Shown here: positions 8,052-18,265 of the stretch, in pieces
Layout of the letters: each line of letters opens with the position of its first letter
Numbering within the stretch: position 1 is the stretch's first letter
DNA from: Gordonia hongkongensis
GTDB lineage: Bacteria; Actinomycetota; Actinomycetes; Mycobacteriales; Mycobacteriaceae
DNA: 64,000 nt
Direction of reading: 5' to 3'
Assembly: GCF_023078355.1 (NCBI RefSeq)
Contig: NZ_CP095552.1
Location: 2,170,001 to 2,234,000, forward strand
Made by a program: the position numbers and the translations under genes
Notes under the pieces: generated by a model
What the model was told of the DNA's origin: nothing
Databases searched by the model: none
Seen by the model: the letters and a program-made list of their open reading frames with translations, nothing else

Positions 8052-10076
8052 ATGACCCGCACGTCGACGCCCGCCTCCGCGGAGCAGCATCGCGACGCGA
8101 TGAACGAACCGCGCGGCGTCGTCACCGCGATCCTGTGGGCATCGGGTTGGCTCGCCGCGATCGTCGCCGTCGCCGTCACCGCGATCTCCGCGGCGTCGGC
8201 GCTCCGGTTGACCGGTGTGCCCGATCCGGGGCCGCTGACCACCTACGGCGCACCTGCTCTGACCGCGATCGGCGAGTTCGCCGCGGCGATCGCGCTCGGG
8301 TCGGCCGTGTTCGCCGCGTTCTTCGTGCCGCCCCAGGCGAGCGGCGTCCTCGACGTCGGGGGTTACCGCGCCATCCGGATCGCGGCGGCGAGCGCGCTGA
8401 CGTGGTCGGTCTCCGCTCTGCTGTCGATGCCGTTCTCGGCGTCGGAGGTCAGTGGGGCGCCGCTGGCGGAGGCGATCCGCCCGGCGAACCTGCTGACCGC
8501 CTACGGCCAGGTCGCGGAGGTGCGCACCTGGTTCTGGACCGCGGTGTTCGCACTGGTCGCGGCCATCATCGCCCGGATGACCCTGCACTGGGGTCCGACC
8601 ATCGCGGTCATCGCGTTCTCCGTGTTCAGCCTGATGCCGTCCGCGCTCGCGGGCCACTCCTCGTCGGGTGGCAACCACGACGTCGCCACCAACAGCCTGA
8701 TCCTGCACATCATCGGCGCGACCCTGTGGCTCGGCGGTCTCGCCGCGGTCGTGGTCTACGCCCTCGCCGACGGACGATGGCGTGCCCTGGCGGTGCGCCG
8801 GTTCTCGCGCGTCGCGTTCTGGTGCATCCTCGTCGTGGGGGCCAGCGGTGTCGTCAACGCCCTGGTGCGGGTGCCGCTCGGCGACCTGTTCACCGACACC
8901 TACGGCCGTCTGGTCGTGGCCAAGGTGGTGGCCCTGGTCGTGCTCGGCGGACTCGGCGCGTGGCATCGTCGTGTCACCATCGCCCAACTGGACGCCGACG
9001 ACAAGCCGTCGCTGTTCGTCCGCTTCGGACTGGTCGAACTCGCCGTGTTCGCCGCGACCTTCGGCCTGGCCGTCGGCCTGAGCCGTACGCCGCCTCCACT
9101 CGTGGACACCACCCAGATCTCGGCGACCGAGAACGCGATCGGTTACGACCTCGACGGGCCGCCGACGTTCGTCCGCCTTCTCACCGAGTGGCGCTTCGAC
9201 CTGATCTTCGGGCTCGCGGCGATCGTGCTCGCCGTCGTGTATCTCCGGGGAGTCATCCGCCTGAGGCGCCGGGGTGATGCCTGGCCGGTCGGTCGCACCG
9301 TCGCGTGGCTCCTCGGGTGTCTGCTGCTGTTGCTGGCGACGTCATCGGGATTGGGCCGCTACGCCCCGGCGATGTTCAGCATCCACATGATCGCGCACAT
9401 GCTGCTGTCGATGATGGTGCCGGTCCTGCTGGTGCTTGGTGGCCCGGTCACGCTCGCCCTGCGGGCACTGCCGCCGGCCGGTCGGGGCAATCCGCCGGGC
9501 CCGCGCGAGTGGATTCAGCTGGGCGTGCACTCGGCGCCGTCCCGGATCCTGACGCATCCGCTGATCGCCGCGGTCATGTTCGTCGGCAGCTTCTACGTTC
9601 TCTATCTCGGCGGTCTGTACGAGTCCGTGGTTCAGTACCACGCGGCGCACCTGTTGATGAATCTGCACTTCCTGATCAGCGGCTACATCTTCTACTGGCT
9701 GGTGATCGGCATCGACCCGGCCCCGCGTCAGGTGTCACCCGTGGCAAAGCTGGGCCTCGTGATGGCCTCGATCCCGTTCCACGCGTTCTTCGGCATCGCC
9801 CTCATGATGACGACCGCGGTCATCGCCGAGACCTACTACCGCGGGCTCAATCTCCCGTGGAACTACGGCCTCTTCGACGACCAACGTGTCGGGGGCGGAA
9901 TAGCCTGGGCCGCAGGCGAGATCCCCCTGGTGGTGGTCCTGCTCGCGCTGTTCGTGCAGTGGCAGCGCAGCGATACGAAGCTGGCGCGACGCTTCGACCG
10001 CAACGCGGACCGCGACCACGACGCGGACCTCGGCAGCTACAACGAGATGTTGAAGGAACTCAACAAGCGCGGTTGA
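8052..10076 (+). CDS. CopD / CtaG fusion: copper-transport and cytochrome c oxidase assembly membrane protein
   Basis: A 674-residue polytopic membrane protein with two recognisable halves. Residues ~20-340 resemble CopD (copper-resistance D, with a GGNHDVATNSLILHIIGATLW stretch where histidines may handle copper). Residues ~375-655 resemble caa3-type oxidase assembly factor CtaG (SIHMIAHMLLSMMVPVLLVLG, AHLLMNLHFLISGYIFYW). Together they suggest copper delivery at the membrane for terminal oxidase maturation. The start is uncertain: GGAGG abuts the ATG at 8052 with no spacer, and a second ATG lies at 8100. Fused CopD-CtaG proteins are common in actinobacteria. It is flanked by tRNA-Arg and a convergent secreted chorismate mutase. 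Confidence 0.88.
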   Translation: MTRTSTPASAEQHRDAMNEPRGVVTAILWASGWLAAIVAVAVTAISAASALRLTGVPDPGPLTTYGAPALTAIGEFAAAIALGSAVFAAFFVPPQASGVLDVGGYRAIRIAAASALTWSVSALLSMPFSASEVSGAPLAEAIRPANLLTAYGQVAEVRTWFWTAVFALVAAIIARMTLHWGPTIAVIAFSVFSLMPSALAGHSSSGGNHDVATNSLILHIIGATLWLGGLAAVVVYALADGRWRALAVRRFSRVAFWCILVVGASGVVNALVRVPLGDLFTDTYGRLVVAKVVALVVLGGLGAWHRRVTIAQLDADDKPSLFVRFGLVELAVFAATFGLAVGLSRTPPPLVDTTQISATENAIGYDLDGPPTFVRLLTEWRFDLIFGLAAIVLAVVYLRGVIRLRRRGDAWPVGRTVAWLLGCLLLLLATSSGLGRYAPAMFSIHMIAHMLLSMMVPVLLVLGGPVTLALRALPPAGRGNPPGPREWIQLGVHSAPSRILTHPLIAAVMFVGSFYVLYLGGLYESVVQYHAAHLLMNLHFLISGYIFYWLVIGIDPAPRQVSPVAKLGLVMASIPFHAFFGIALMMTTAVIAETYYRGLNLPWNYGLFDDQRVGGGIAWAAGEIPLVVVLLALFVQWQRSDTKLARRFDRNADRDHDADLGSYNEMLKELNKRG

Positions 10077-10089
10077 GCGGCAACAGGTC

Positions 10090-10710
10090 TCAGCCGGACC
10101 CCGTCGACACCGTGCATACCGACGACCCGGCCTGGATCAAGGCGCCGGTGTGCAGGGGATCGAAGCCGAAATCGGCAGCGGTGCGGCCGGTCGCAGTGAT
10201 CAGCTCTGGGGGACACCGGAAGCTCGTCACGAGTTCGCCTGCGGCGGCAAGCTGGTCGACGATGGCCACGGTGAACTCGTTGATCGCGGTCCGGACCGGA
10301 CCGAGATCGGACGTCGCAGGTGGAGCAGTCTGCCCAGGCAGCCGCCACTGCGCAAACAGTCCGCGTTGGACGGTCTTGCTAGCCTCGATCTGATTGCGGA
10401 ACACACCGCGTACGTAGGCGGGGTCGAGACCGCGGTCGGTGGCCAGCTGCGACACGGTGTCGAGGACCACCTGTTCGCGCGCCGGGTCGTCGATGGCCGC
10501 GCCGGACGCCCATTTCGTCGCGGCGACGGTGTCAGCCAGTGCGAGCCGGCCCGCGATCGCCTCGGTCAGACCGGTCAATGTCGGCGAAGCGACCGGCGCA
10601 GCGCCTGCGAGGGGCGGGGCAACCAGCATTGTTGCCGCTGAGATGAGACCTACCAGGAGCCTTCGGATGCGCACCCTGCGAAGTGTATGGGCGGCGAGCG
10701 TCAGGTGCAT
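10090..10710 (-). CDS. Secreted chorismate mutase, AroQ gamma type
   Basis: A protein of ~206 residues with a signal peptide (RIRRLLVGLISAATMLVAPP, cleavage near LAGAAP) and an all-helical mature part like the secreted chorismate mutase of M. tuberculosis (Rv1885c type). Matching features are LTEAIAGRLALADTVAATKW, the DPAYVRGVFRNQIEASKTVQ helix, and two late cysteines that may form the disulfide found in this class. It converts chorismate to prephenate outside the cytoplasm; the extracellular role in this family is unresolved. The ATG at 10710 and an in-frame GTG at 10674 both give a workable signal peptide, and neither has a strong ribosome site. It is divergent from ssb. Confidence 0.82.
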   Translation of the reverse strand: MHLTLAAHTLRRVRIRRLLVGLISAATMLVAPPLAGAAPVASPTLTGLTEAIAGRLALADTVAATKWASGAAIDDPAREQVVLDTVSQLATDRGLDPAYVRGVFRNQIEASKTVQRGLFAQWRLPGQTAPPATSDLGPVRTAINEFTVAIVDQLAAAGELVTSFRCPPELITATGRTAADFGFDPLHTGALIQAGSSVCTVSTGSG

Positions 10711-10833
10711 CGCGATCTGTGGGTAACCCGTCGAGTTCTCCACAGTCGTGCGGCCTCGACGGTTGACGGCCCCGCTGCGGGTGATGCTGGTGCGGCCACA
10801 CCTTCCCGTGGCCGACAACCGTAGGAGACGACC

Positions 10834-11262
10834 ATGTTTGAGACGTACACGACCGTCATCGGAACCGTAGTGTCCGATCCCCGTCGGCGGCAGACGACCA
10901 CCGGGGAGGACGTGATCTCCTTCCGCGTGGCGTGCACCTCGCGGCGGATCGACAAGAACACCGGCGAGTGGTCGGACGGACCCACGTTGTACCTGACGGT
11001 CAGCTGCTGGCGGCGCCTGCTGACCGGGGTCGGCCTGGCGATCGCCAAGGGTCGACCGGTGATCGCGCACGGTCAGATCAAGACCAACGAGTACCCGTCG
11101 GCGGACGGCTCACGTCGCTCCGATCTCGAGATGACGGCCGTGGCCGTCGGACTCGACCTGAGTCGCTGCGTCGTCACTTATCGGGGCACGCCCGCCCAGG
11201 GGCGCGCGGCCGACGCGCCGGTCGTCGCAACCGCGCCCGAGACCCGCGAGTCGGCGGCGTGA
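10834..11262 (+). CDS. ssb: Single-stranded DNA-binding protein, short paralogue (SsbB-like)
   Basis: A 142-residue OB-fold protein: MFETYTTVIGTVVSDPRRRQ opening, TSRRIDKNTGEWSDGPTLYLTVSCWR core, and KGRPVIAHGQIKTNEYPSADGS. The C-terminus ends in ETRESAA and lacks the acidic DDDIPF-like tip by which housekeeping SSBs recruit partners, so this is probably the accessory paralogue (Rv2478c/SsbB type). GGAG lies 7 nt before the ATG. It normally neighbours the ettA homologue; here the GH26-to-RsbW operon separates them. Likely used in recombination, repair or competence-like processes rather than bulk replication. Confidence 0.88.
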   Translation: MFETYTTVIGTVVSDPRRRQTTTGEDVISFRVACTSRRIDKNTGEWSDGPTLYLTVSCWRRLLTGVGLAIAKGRPVIAHGQIKTNEYPSADGSRRSDLEMTAVAVGLDLSRCVVTYRGTPAQGRAADAPVVATAPETRESAA

Positions 11263-11294
11263 ACGCACGATCGTGGGGTTGAGCCGATTACGAC

Positions 11295-11708
11295 TCAGTC
11301 CGAACGGTTCCGGACCAGTCGCCAGTGGTTCTTGCCGTCGGCACGACGATAGGCGAGTTCGTCGAGGACGTTGATCGCGATGGCCAGGCCGCGGCCACGC
11401 TCGGCGAAGTCGTCGGGCAGGTTCACGGCGTCGAGATCGACGCGGGCGGGACTGCCGTCGTCGGAGTAGCGGGCTTCGATCCGGTCCGGTGCGACCTCCA
11501 GCTCGAGGCGCAGGGTGACGGTTGCGCCGTCCCCGGCGTGTTCGATGATGTTGGCGCCGATCTCGGCCACGGCGAGCTCGAACTGCATCGCGTCCATGTC
11601 GTCGATGGGGCACTCCGCGAGGAGATCGGCGAGGAGTGCGTGGATGTGGTCCATGGTCTCGAGCGAGGTGATCTCCTCGAGGGTGCGGGTCGCGGTGTTC
11701 TCGGTCAT
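11295..11708 (-). CDS. RsbW/SpoIIAB-like anti-sigma serine kinase (HATPase_c_2)
   Basis: A 137-residue GHKL ATPase domain protein. The N-box ELAVAEIGANIIEHAG and a late G-box segment FAERGRGLAIAINVLDE are visible. Family members bind a sigma factor, or phosphorylate a STAS antagonist, in partner switching. It is the last gene of the GH26-phosphatase-glycosyltransferase-STAS set, 41 bp after the STAS gene. No sigma-factor gene lies in the window, so the target is encoded elsewhere or the kinase regulates something other than transcription. Some such proteins lack kinase activity; that cannot be decided here. Confidence 0.85.
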   Translation of the reverse strand: MTENTATRTLEEITSLETMDHIHALLADLLAECPIDDMDAMQFELAVAEIGANIIEHAGDGATVTLRLELEVAPDRIEARYSDDGSPARVDLDAVNLPDDFAERGRGLAIAINVLDELAYRRADGKNHWRLVRNRSD

Positions 11709-11748
11709 CGCCGGGTCCTCGATCTCTGGGTGAGTGGGACGGGTCCCG

Positions 11749-12087
11749 TCAGGCCCCGTCGAAGGCGTCGTCGGCCGACGGGTGGACGCGCAGAACGCGA
11801 TTGAGATTGGTCAACTCCAGGACGGTGACCACCTGCGGCGTCGGGGCCGCGATCCGGAGGTCGCCGCCGGCCTGGCGTGCCACCTTCAACCCGGAGACGA
11901 GTGCGCCCAGGCCCGAGGAATCGATGAAGTCGGTGCCGGACAGGTCGACGACGATCCGGGCCGAACCGGACCCGACCAACTCGTGCAACTGGTCTCGGAG
12001 TCGCGGGGCGACAACCATGTTGAGCCGGCCCTCGGGCCGGATCGCCACGGCGCCGCCGTCGACGCTACGTGTTGCGAAATTCGCCAT
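11749..12087 (-). CDS. STAS-domain anti-anti-sigma factor
   Basis: A 112-residue STAS protein (SpoIIAA/RsbV type). The phospho-acceptor region is FIDSSGLGALVSGLK, the serine pair being the expected kinase target. In partner switching the dephosphorylated form binds the RsbW-like kinase and frees its target. The ATG at 12087 overlaps the glycosyltransferase stop as TGATG; a GTG at 12090 would also work (GTGA overlap). The neighbouring SpoIIE-type phosphatase and RsbW-like kinase complete a phosphatase/antagonist/kinase triad. Confidence 0.88.
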   Translation of the reverse strand: MANFATRSVDGGAVAIRPEGRLNMVVAPRLRDQLHELVGSGSARIVVDLSGTDFIDSSGLGALVSGLKVARQAGGDLRIAAPTPQVVTVLELTNLNRVLRVHPSADDAFDGA

Positions 12088-14063
12088 CACTGCCCTTCCT
12101 CATCGGGACCGCGGTACCGCACCGCGGTGATGACAACGCTCAGGATCACCAGATCGAACACTACCCAGAACAGGTTCACGCCGACGCCGAGAACGGAGAC
12201 GGCGCCCCGGTACAGCTGCACGACACCGATGACCGAGGCCACCACGAGCAACGCCATCGCGATCAGCTGTGGCCGAACGATGTGCCAGGGCAACGCATCC
12301 TGCGACTGCTTGGTCTTCGGGGTCACCGCGAAACCGAGTGGACGGTTCATGTAGACGTTGCGAAATGCGGTGGTGCACGCCTTGATCCAGACGGGGAACA
12401 GAGCGAGGCTGTACTGCTGGCCGCGCCACGTCGGCGTGCCTCGTGCCACCACCAGGAACAGTATCTGGTTGACCACCAGGAACGGGATCAGCCGCAGGAA
12501 GAAGTCCCAGCTGTAGGCCTCGACCGGCAGGATGCCCAGCACCAGGTAGACCACCGGTGCCGCGATGTAGGCGATGGCCGCGAAACCGGCGAGGTAGCTC
12601 CACATCGTCGCCCAGTACATGAGTCGCTGGGTGAGGGTGAGGCCCTTCTGTACCAGCGGGTTCTCCCGCAGCATCACCTGGATCGTGCCCTGCGCCCACC
12701 TAAGCCGTTGCGTCACCATGGTTTTCAGGTCCTCCGGCGCCAGGCCGAAGGCAAGATTCTCGTGATGGTAGGCGGAGTTCCAGCCGAGGGCGTGCAACCG
12801 CATACAGGTCGCCATGTCCTCGGTCACCGAGATGGTGGCCAGGGGCAGCATGGGCTGGGCCTCGTCGGATCGCCCGACGTCGACCGCCGCGACCATGGCG
12901 CGGATGGATTCGATGGCGCCGAGCGGCGACCACTCGCGCTCGGCGAGGACCGCGAGTGCGTCGTAGTCGACGGCGCCGGCACCGGCTTCCTGCTCGCTCA
13001 GCTCGGTGAGCGCCTCGATGGCCTCGAGGTCGGCGCGCATGGCCTCGACGTCGGCGTCGACGAGCCCGCGTGCCGCCTCGTCGACGCGCGCCTGGAAGCG
13101 ATAGGTGATCTCGGCCAGTGGCTCTTTCTTCTTCAGCTGCGCGCGAGCGTCTTTCACGGCCTCGTCGACGGCGTCGAGCGCGGCCGAGGCGGTGGGGTTG
13201 TCTTTCCCGACCTGCTTGCGCGTCGACTTGAGGACAGAACGCGCGGTGCGCAGGGCGCGATCGATGCCGTCGGAGACGGCGGAGACGTACTGGGTGATGC
13301 CGAGCTGCATCAGCGCCTCCCGGCGCAGCACGGCGTTGGATCCGCAGAAGAACGCGGCGTTCCACCCGTCCTTGCCCTGCTGGATCGGCCCGTAGAACAG
13401 CGGAGCCTGGCTGCCGAGCGGGTCCCCGGGCGGCACGTTCACGAAATACTGCGGCGTCTGGACGAGGGCCATCTTGTCGTCGTGGAAGTAGCCGAGCGTG
13501 CGGTCGAGGATCTGCGGTTCGGGGATCTGATCGGCGTCGAGGATGAGGAGGAACTCGCCGTCGGTCTGCATCAGGGCGTTGTTCAGGTTGCCGGCCTTGG
13601 CGTGTCGTGGTTTGTCGAGCCAGTTCGACGATCGCGTGATGTACCCGATGCCTGCCTGGGCCGCGGCCTCGGCGAGCTCGGGTCGATCACCGTCGTCGAG
13701 GATCCACGTGGTGTGCGGGTAGGTGATCGCCTTCGCCGCGACGGCGGTCTTCATCACCAGATCCAGGGGTTCGTTGTAGGTGGTGATGAAGACGTCGACG
13801 GTGGCGCCCTCGGGCGGGGGAGGCGGGTCGGGGCGATGCTGCAGTCGCCACATCGTCAGCCCGAACAGCAATGAGTCGATCAGGCTGTACGTTTCGGCGA
13901 CGACCAGGGGAACCGCGATCCACCAGGCGTCCCAGTTCACCGACGCCAGCCAGCGCCACACGATGTAGTTGATCCCGAGGATCGCGGCGGCGACGATCAG
14001 CAGTCGCAGCCATGGCGACGGAGCCGTGCGTGCGAGTGTGGCCTCCTCGACGCTCTCGCTCAT
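12087..14063 (-). CDS. Cellulose-synthase-like processive glycosyltransferase (GT2) with a helical insertion
   Basis: A 658-residue membrane GT2. Two N-terminal membrane segments (about 18-70) precede the catalytic domain: TTYNEP at 94-99, DDG at 123-125, DAD at 176-178, TED at 414-416 and QRLRW at 452-456. About five membrane segments and a LGFAVTPK segment follow. All catalytic motifs of processive beta-glycan synthases are present. Unusually, ~150 charged helical residues (about 255-405) separate the acceptor-site region from TED; in BcsA-type enzymes this distance is short. I see no PilZ domain and no BcsB-like neighbour. Its start overlaps the phosphatase stop (ATGA). The product is probably an exported beta-linked polysaccharide, with sugar unknown. 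Confidence 0.85.
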   Translation of the reverse strand: MSESVEEATLARTAPSPWLRLLIVAAAILGINYIVWRWLASVNWDAWWIAVPLVVAETYSLIDSLLFGLTMWRLQHRPDPPPPPEGATVDVFITTYNEPLDLVMKTAVAAKAITYPHTTWILDDGDRPELAEAAAQAGIGYITRSSNWLDKPRHAKAGNLNNALMQTDGEFLLILDADQIPEPQILDRTLGYFHDDKMALVQTPQYFVNVPPGDPLGSQAPLFYGPIQQGKDGWNAAFFCGSNAVLRREALMQLGITQYVSAVSDGIDRALRTARSVLKSTRKQVGKDNPTASAALDAVDEAVKDARAQLKKKEPLAEITYRFQARVDEAARGLVDADVEAMRADLEAIEALTELSEQEAGAGAVDYDALAVLAEREWSPLGAIESIRAMVAAVDVGRSDEAQPMLPLATISVTEDMATCMRLHALGWNSAYHHENLAFGLAPEDLKTMVTQRLRWAQGTIQVMLRENPLVQKGLTLTQRLMYWATMWSYLAGFAAIAYIAAPVVYLVLGILPVEAYSWDFFLRLIPFLVVNQILFLVVARGTPTWRGQQYSLALFPVWIKACTTAFRNVYMNRPLGFAVTPKTKQSQDALPWHIVRPQLIAMALLVVASVIGVVQLYRGAVSVLGVGVNLFWVVFDLVILSVVITAVRYRGPDEEGQ

Positions 14064-15292
14064 CCCGCATCGTCTCGACGAATGGCCACGACGGTCACAT
14101 CGTCGATCGGCGGCCGTGAGGCGACCAGTTCGCTCACCATCGAGCACGCCTCCGACGGGGTCGAGGTGTCGGCGAACAGTGCCTGCAACGCCGACTCGTC
14201 ACCAGACGGCAAGAGGTCCAGCAGCCCGTCGGAGGTGATGACGACCATGTCGCCGGGATCGAGGTGGACCCGGGCGGAGTCCCAGGTGTCGTCGCGCAGG
14301 ATGCCGATCGGCAGACCGCCCCCGGGGAGCGACTCCACACCTCCGGCGGCCCGGCGGACGATCGACAGACCGTGGCCGGCGTCCACGTACTCGAGCTGCC
14401 CCTCGTCGGTGTGCAGGCGTGCATGGAACGCGGTCGCGAACGTCTCGGTGCCGGCGAAGTCGTCGGCGAGCTGATCGGCCACCGTCTCGACCACCTTCGC
14501 GAGGTCGGCGTCGGCCGCGGCATGTCCGGCGGCGTCGAGTGCGCGGGATGCGGCTCGGATCGCCGACCGGACCGTCGCCGTGAGGATCGCCGCGCCGAGC
14601 CCCTTTCCCATGACGTCGGCGACGGTGAACACCAGGCCGTCGCTCCAGGGGTAGTGATCGTAGAAATCGCCGCCGACGGCGAAGGCGGGCAGGCACATCG
14701 CCGCGATCGACCAGCCGGGGACGACTCCGAGAGGCGGCGGCAGCAATTGACGCTGCACCAGTGCCGCGCGTTCCAGGTCGTCGCTGTTCGCGATCTCCCG
14801 CTGCGCCCATGCGGCGAGCTCGCGGAACGCCGCCTCCTGATCGGTGGTGAGTTCCCGCGGCCGGGTGTCGTACAGACAGAAGGTCCCCACGGGATGTCCG
14901 CCGGGGCCGTACAGCGGATATCCCGCGTAGAAGCGGATTCCGTCGTCTGCGGCGATCTGCGGGATCGCGGCGAAGGCCGGGACCTTCGAGACGTCGGGGA
15001 TGATCAGCGCCGGATCGTCGGGGTGGTCATAGGCGCGCGCGACCGTCACCTGGCACACCGTCTGTTCCCGCGGCAGGTTCTGCAGCTCGATGCCGTCGAC
15101 CGCCTTGAACCACTGCCGGTCTCGGTCGAGCAGCGACACCGTCGACATCGGTACGCCGAACACGGCTTTCGCCATCCGGGTGATCTGCGCGAACCGATCC
15201 TCCGGGGGCGAGTCGAGTACGTTCAACTGCTGCATCGAATGCAGTCGTGCCTCTTCGATGTCGGCATCGATGTGCGCGTCCACCAGGGTCAC
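14060..15292 (-). CDS. GAF-SpoIIE/PP2C serine phosphatase
   Basis: A 410-residue cytosolic protein. An N-terminal GAF domain (about 20-165: TRMAKAVFGVPMSTVSLLD, and YPLYGPGGHPVGTFCLYD) is followed by a short linker and a SpoIIE-type PP2C phosphatase (about 185-405) with the metal-binding motifs GGDFYDH, ADVMGKG and SDGLLD. Such proteins dephosphorylate STAS antagonists when their sensor domain is triggered. The STAS and RsbW-like genes lie in the same operon. The GTG start at 15292 overlaps the GH26 stop (GTGA), and its own stop overlaps the glycosyltransferase start. The GAF ligand is unknown. Confidence 0.9.
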   Translation of the reverse strand: MTLVDAHIDADIEEARLHSMQQLNVLDSPPEDRFAQITRMAKAVFGVPMSTVSLLDRDRQWFKAVDGIELQNLPREQTVCQVTVARAYDHPDDPALIIPDVSKVPAFAAIPQIAADDGIRFYAGYPLYGPGGHPVGTFCLYDTRPRELTTDQEAAFRELAAWAQREIANSDDLERAALVQRQLLPPPLGVVPGWSIAAMCLPAFAVGGDFYDHYPWSDGLVFTVADVMGKGLGAAILTATVRSAIRAASRALDAAGHAAADADLAKVVETVADQLADDFAGTETFATAFHARLHTDEGQLEYVDAGHGLSIVRRAAGGVESLPGGGLPIGILRDDTWDSARVHLDPGDMVVITSDGLLDLLPSGDESALQALFADTSTPSEACSMVSELVASRPPIDDVTVVAIRRDDAG

Positions 15293-16281
15293 CTCAGTCC
15301 CGCTTTCTCGAGTGCGTGCGCCATCGCGGCGCCCGCTGCTGCCGTGCTGCCCAATCTCCAGTCCGCTTCTTTGTCGTGGTCGAACCAGACAAAGCCGGTG
15401 ACGTCGTCGGCGTCGTCGAGGTAGGTCACCAGGTCGGCGATCCAGTCGGCTTTGGAACCACCGGCTTCTGTCGACCCGACCTCTGTGACGAGTATCGGTT
15501 TCTCGGAGGACAAGTTACGAAGCTGTGCAAACGAATCGGCGAACAACTCCGCCGGCGGAGTCCATCGGTGGCCGGGCACCGCGCCCCAGTTGTAGCCGTC
15601 GATCCCCAGGACGTCGACGTAGGTGTCGCCCGGGTACCAGCGTGACAGCGGAGCGTCGTCGGAAAGGGGGACATTCGGGGCCCACACCCACTTCACGTTG
15701 GTCGCGTTCTTGGACGCGAAGAGGTCGTGGACATGGCGCCACGCGGCGATGTACAGCTCGGGGGAGGTCCCGCCGGCGGGGCTCCACGGGTACCAGTCGC
15801 CGTTCGGCTCGTGCGCGAACCGGAGGTAGACGATCCCGCCCCAGGCGACGAGTTCGTCGGCCCAGCGGTACAGGTAGTCGTCGTGGGCTCCGGCCACGAT
15901 CGACGACATCGTGAACGCGCCCCAGTCGTAGTCGTCACCACCGAGGTGGCGCCACGGCTCCCAGGTGACCACCGGTTCGGCACCCGAGGCGACCACGGCG
16001 TCGAGTGCGGCGATCGGGGGGATCGCGGTGAAGTCCTCGAAGAACAGGTTGACGGTCGGCCGGACCCCGACGAGGTCGGTGACCGCGGCGACCTCGGCCG
16101 GGCGGAGCGGGCCGCTCGGGGTGCTGACACCGAACCGCAGGCAGTCCCCGGCCGGGCCGTGCAGGGGAGAGATGGTCGGCGGACACTCGCGCGGCGCCGG
16201 CTCGCAGGCGACGACGCCCATCGACCCGACCATGACACCCAGGACCACGGACACGATCGTCCATCTGGGTACCGCACCCAT
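15289..16281 (-). CDS. Glycoside hydrolase family 26 lipoprotein
   Basis: A 330-residue exported protein. The N-terminal hydrophobic segment ends in GVVAC, a lipobox with Cys26, so it is probably a membrane-anchored lipoprotein. The body matches GH26 (beta-mannanase/lichenase clan A): WEPW near 107-110, the acid/base motif RFAHEPNGDWYPW with Glu158, and the nucleophile motif ILVTEVGS with Glu267. Both catalytic glutamates are present. It is first in the operon that encodes the processive glycosyltransferase, so it may trim or release the exported glycan, as BcsZ-type hydrolases do for cellulose. Substrate is inferred only. A 270-bp divergent region separates it from ettA. Confidence 0.83.
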   Translation of the reverse strand: MGAVPRWTIVSVVLGVMVGSMGVVACEPAPRECPPTISPLHGPAGDCLRFGVSTPSGPLRPAEVAAVTDLVGVRPTVNLFFEDFTAIPPIAALDAVVASGAEPVVTWEPWRHLGGDDYDWGAFTMSSIVAGAHDDYLYRWADELVAWGGIVYLRFAHEPNGDWYPWSPAGGTSPELYIAAWRHVHDLFASKNATNVKWVWAPNVPLSDDAPLSRWYPGDTYVDVLGIDGYNWGAVPGHRWTPPAELFADSFAQLRNLSSEKPILVTEVGSTEAGGSKADWIADLVTYLDDADDVTGFVWFDHDKEADWRLGSTAAAGAAMAHALEKAGLR

Positions 16282-16551
16282 CGACCGCTCCCATCGCCTC
16301 GCCGCCGCACACCGGCACGGCGCTCACCCATTCCCCCCGTTCTCGTCCCCACGACATTCTCTCGGCAAACCTGCCCACCCGCGCGTCAACCGCGAAAGAC
16401 GGTGCACCGAACCGGCGCAGACGCACCGGACCGTCGCCCGGCATGCGACGGCGACTAGGCTTGTCCCCATTGTGTGTGCGCCCGGGCGCGCACCCCCGCG
16501 TCCGCGGCAGACAGATCACACGGCATCGAGCAGGTCCGAAGGAGTTTTCAC

Positions 16552-18225
<1,674 letters not shown>

Positions 18226-18265
18226 TCCCGGTTCCGCCCGGCGCGGGTGACTAGCATCGGCAGAT

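Noticed and set aside
7931..9277. 448-codon plus-strand frame overlapping the CopD-CtaG gene
   Set aside because: It is Arg/Gly-rich and out of frame with a clear polytopic membrane protein.
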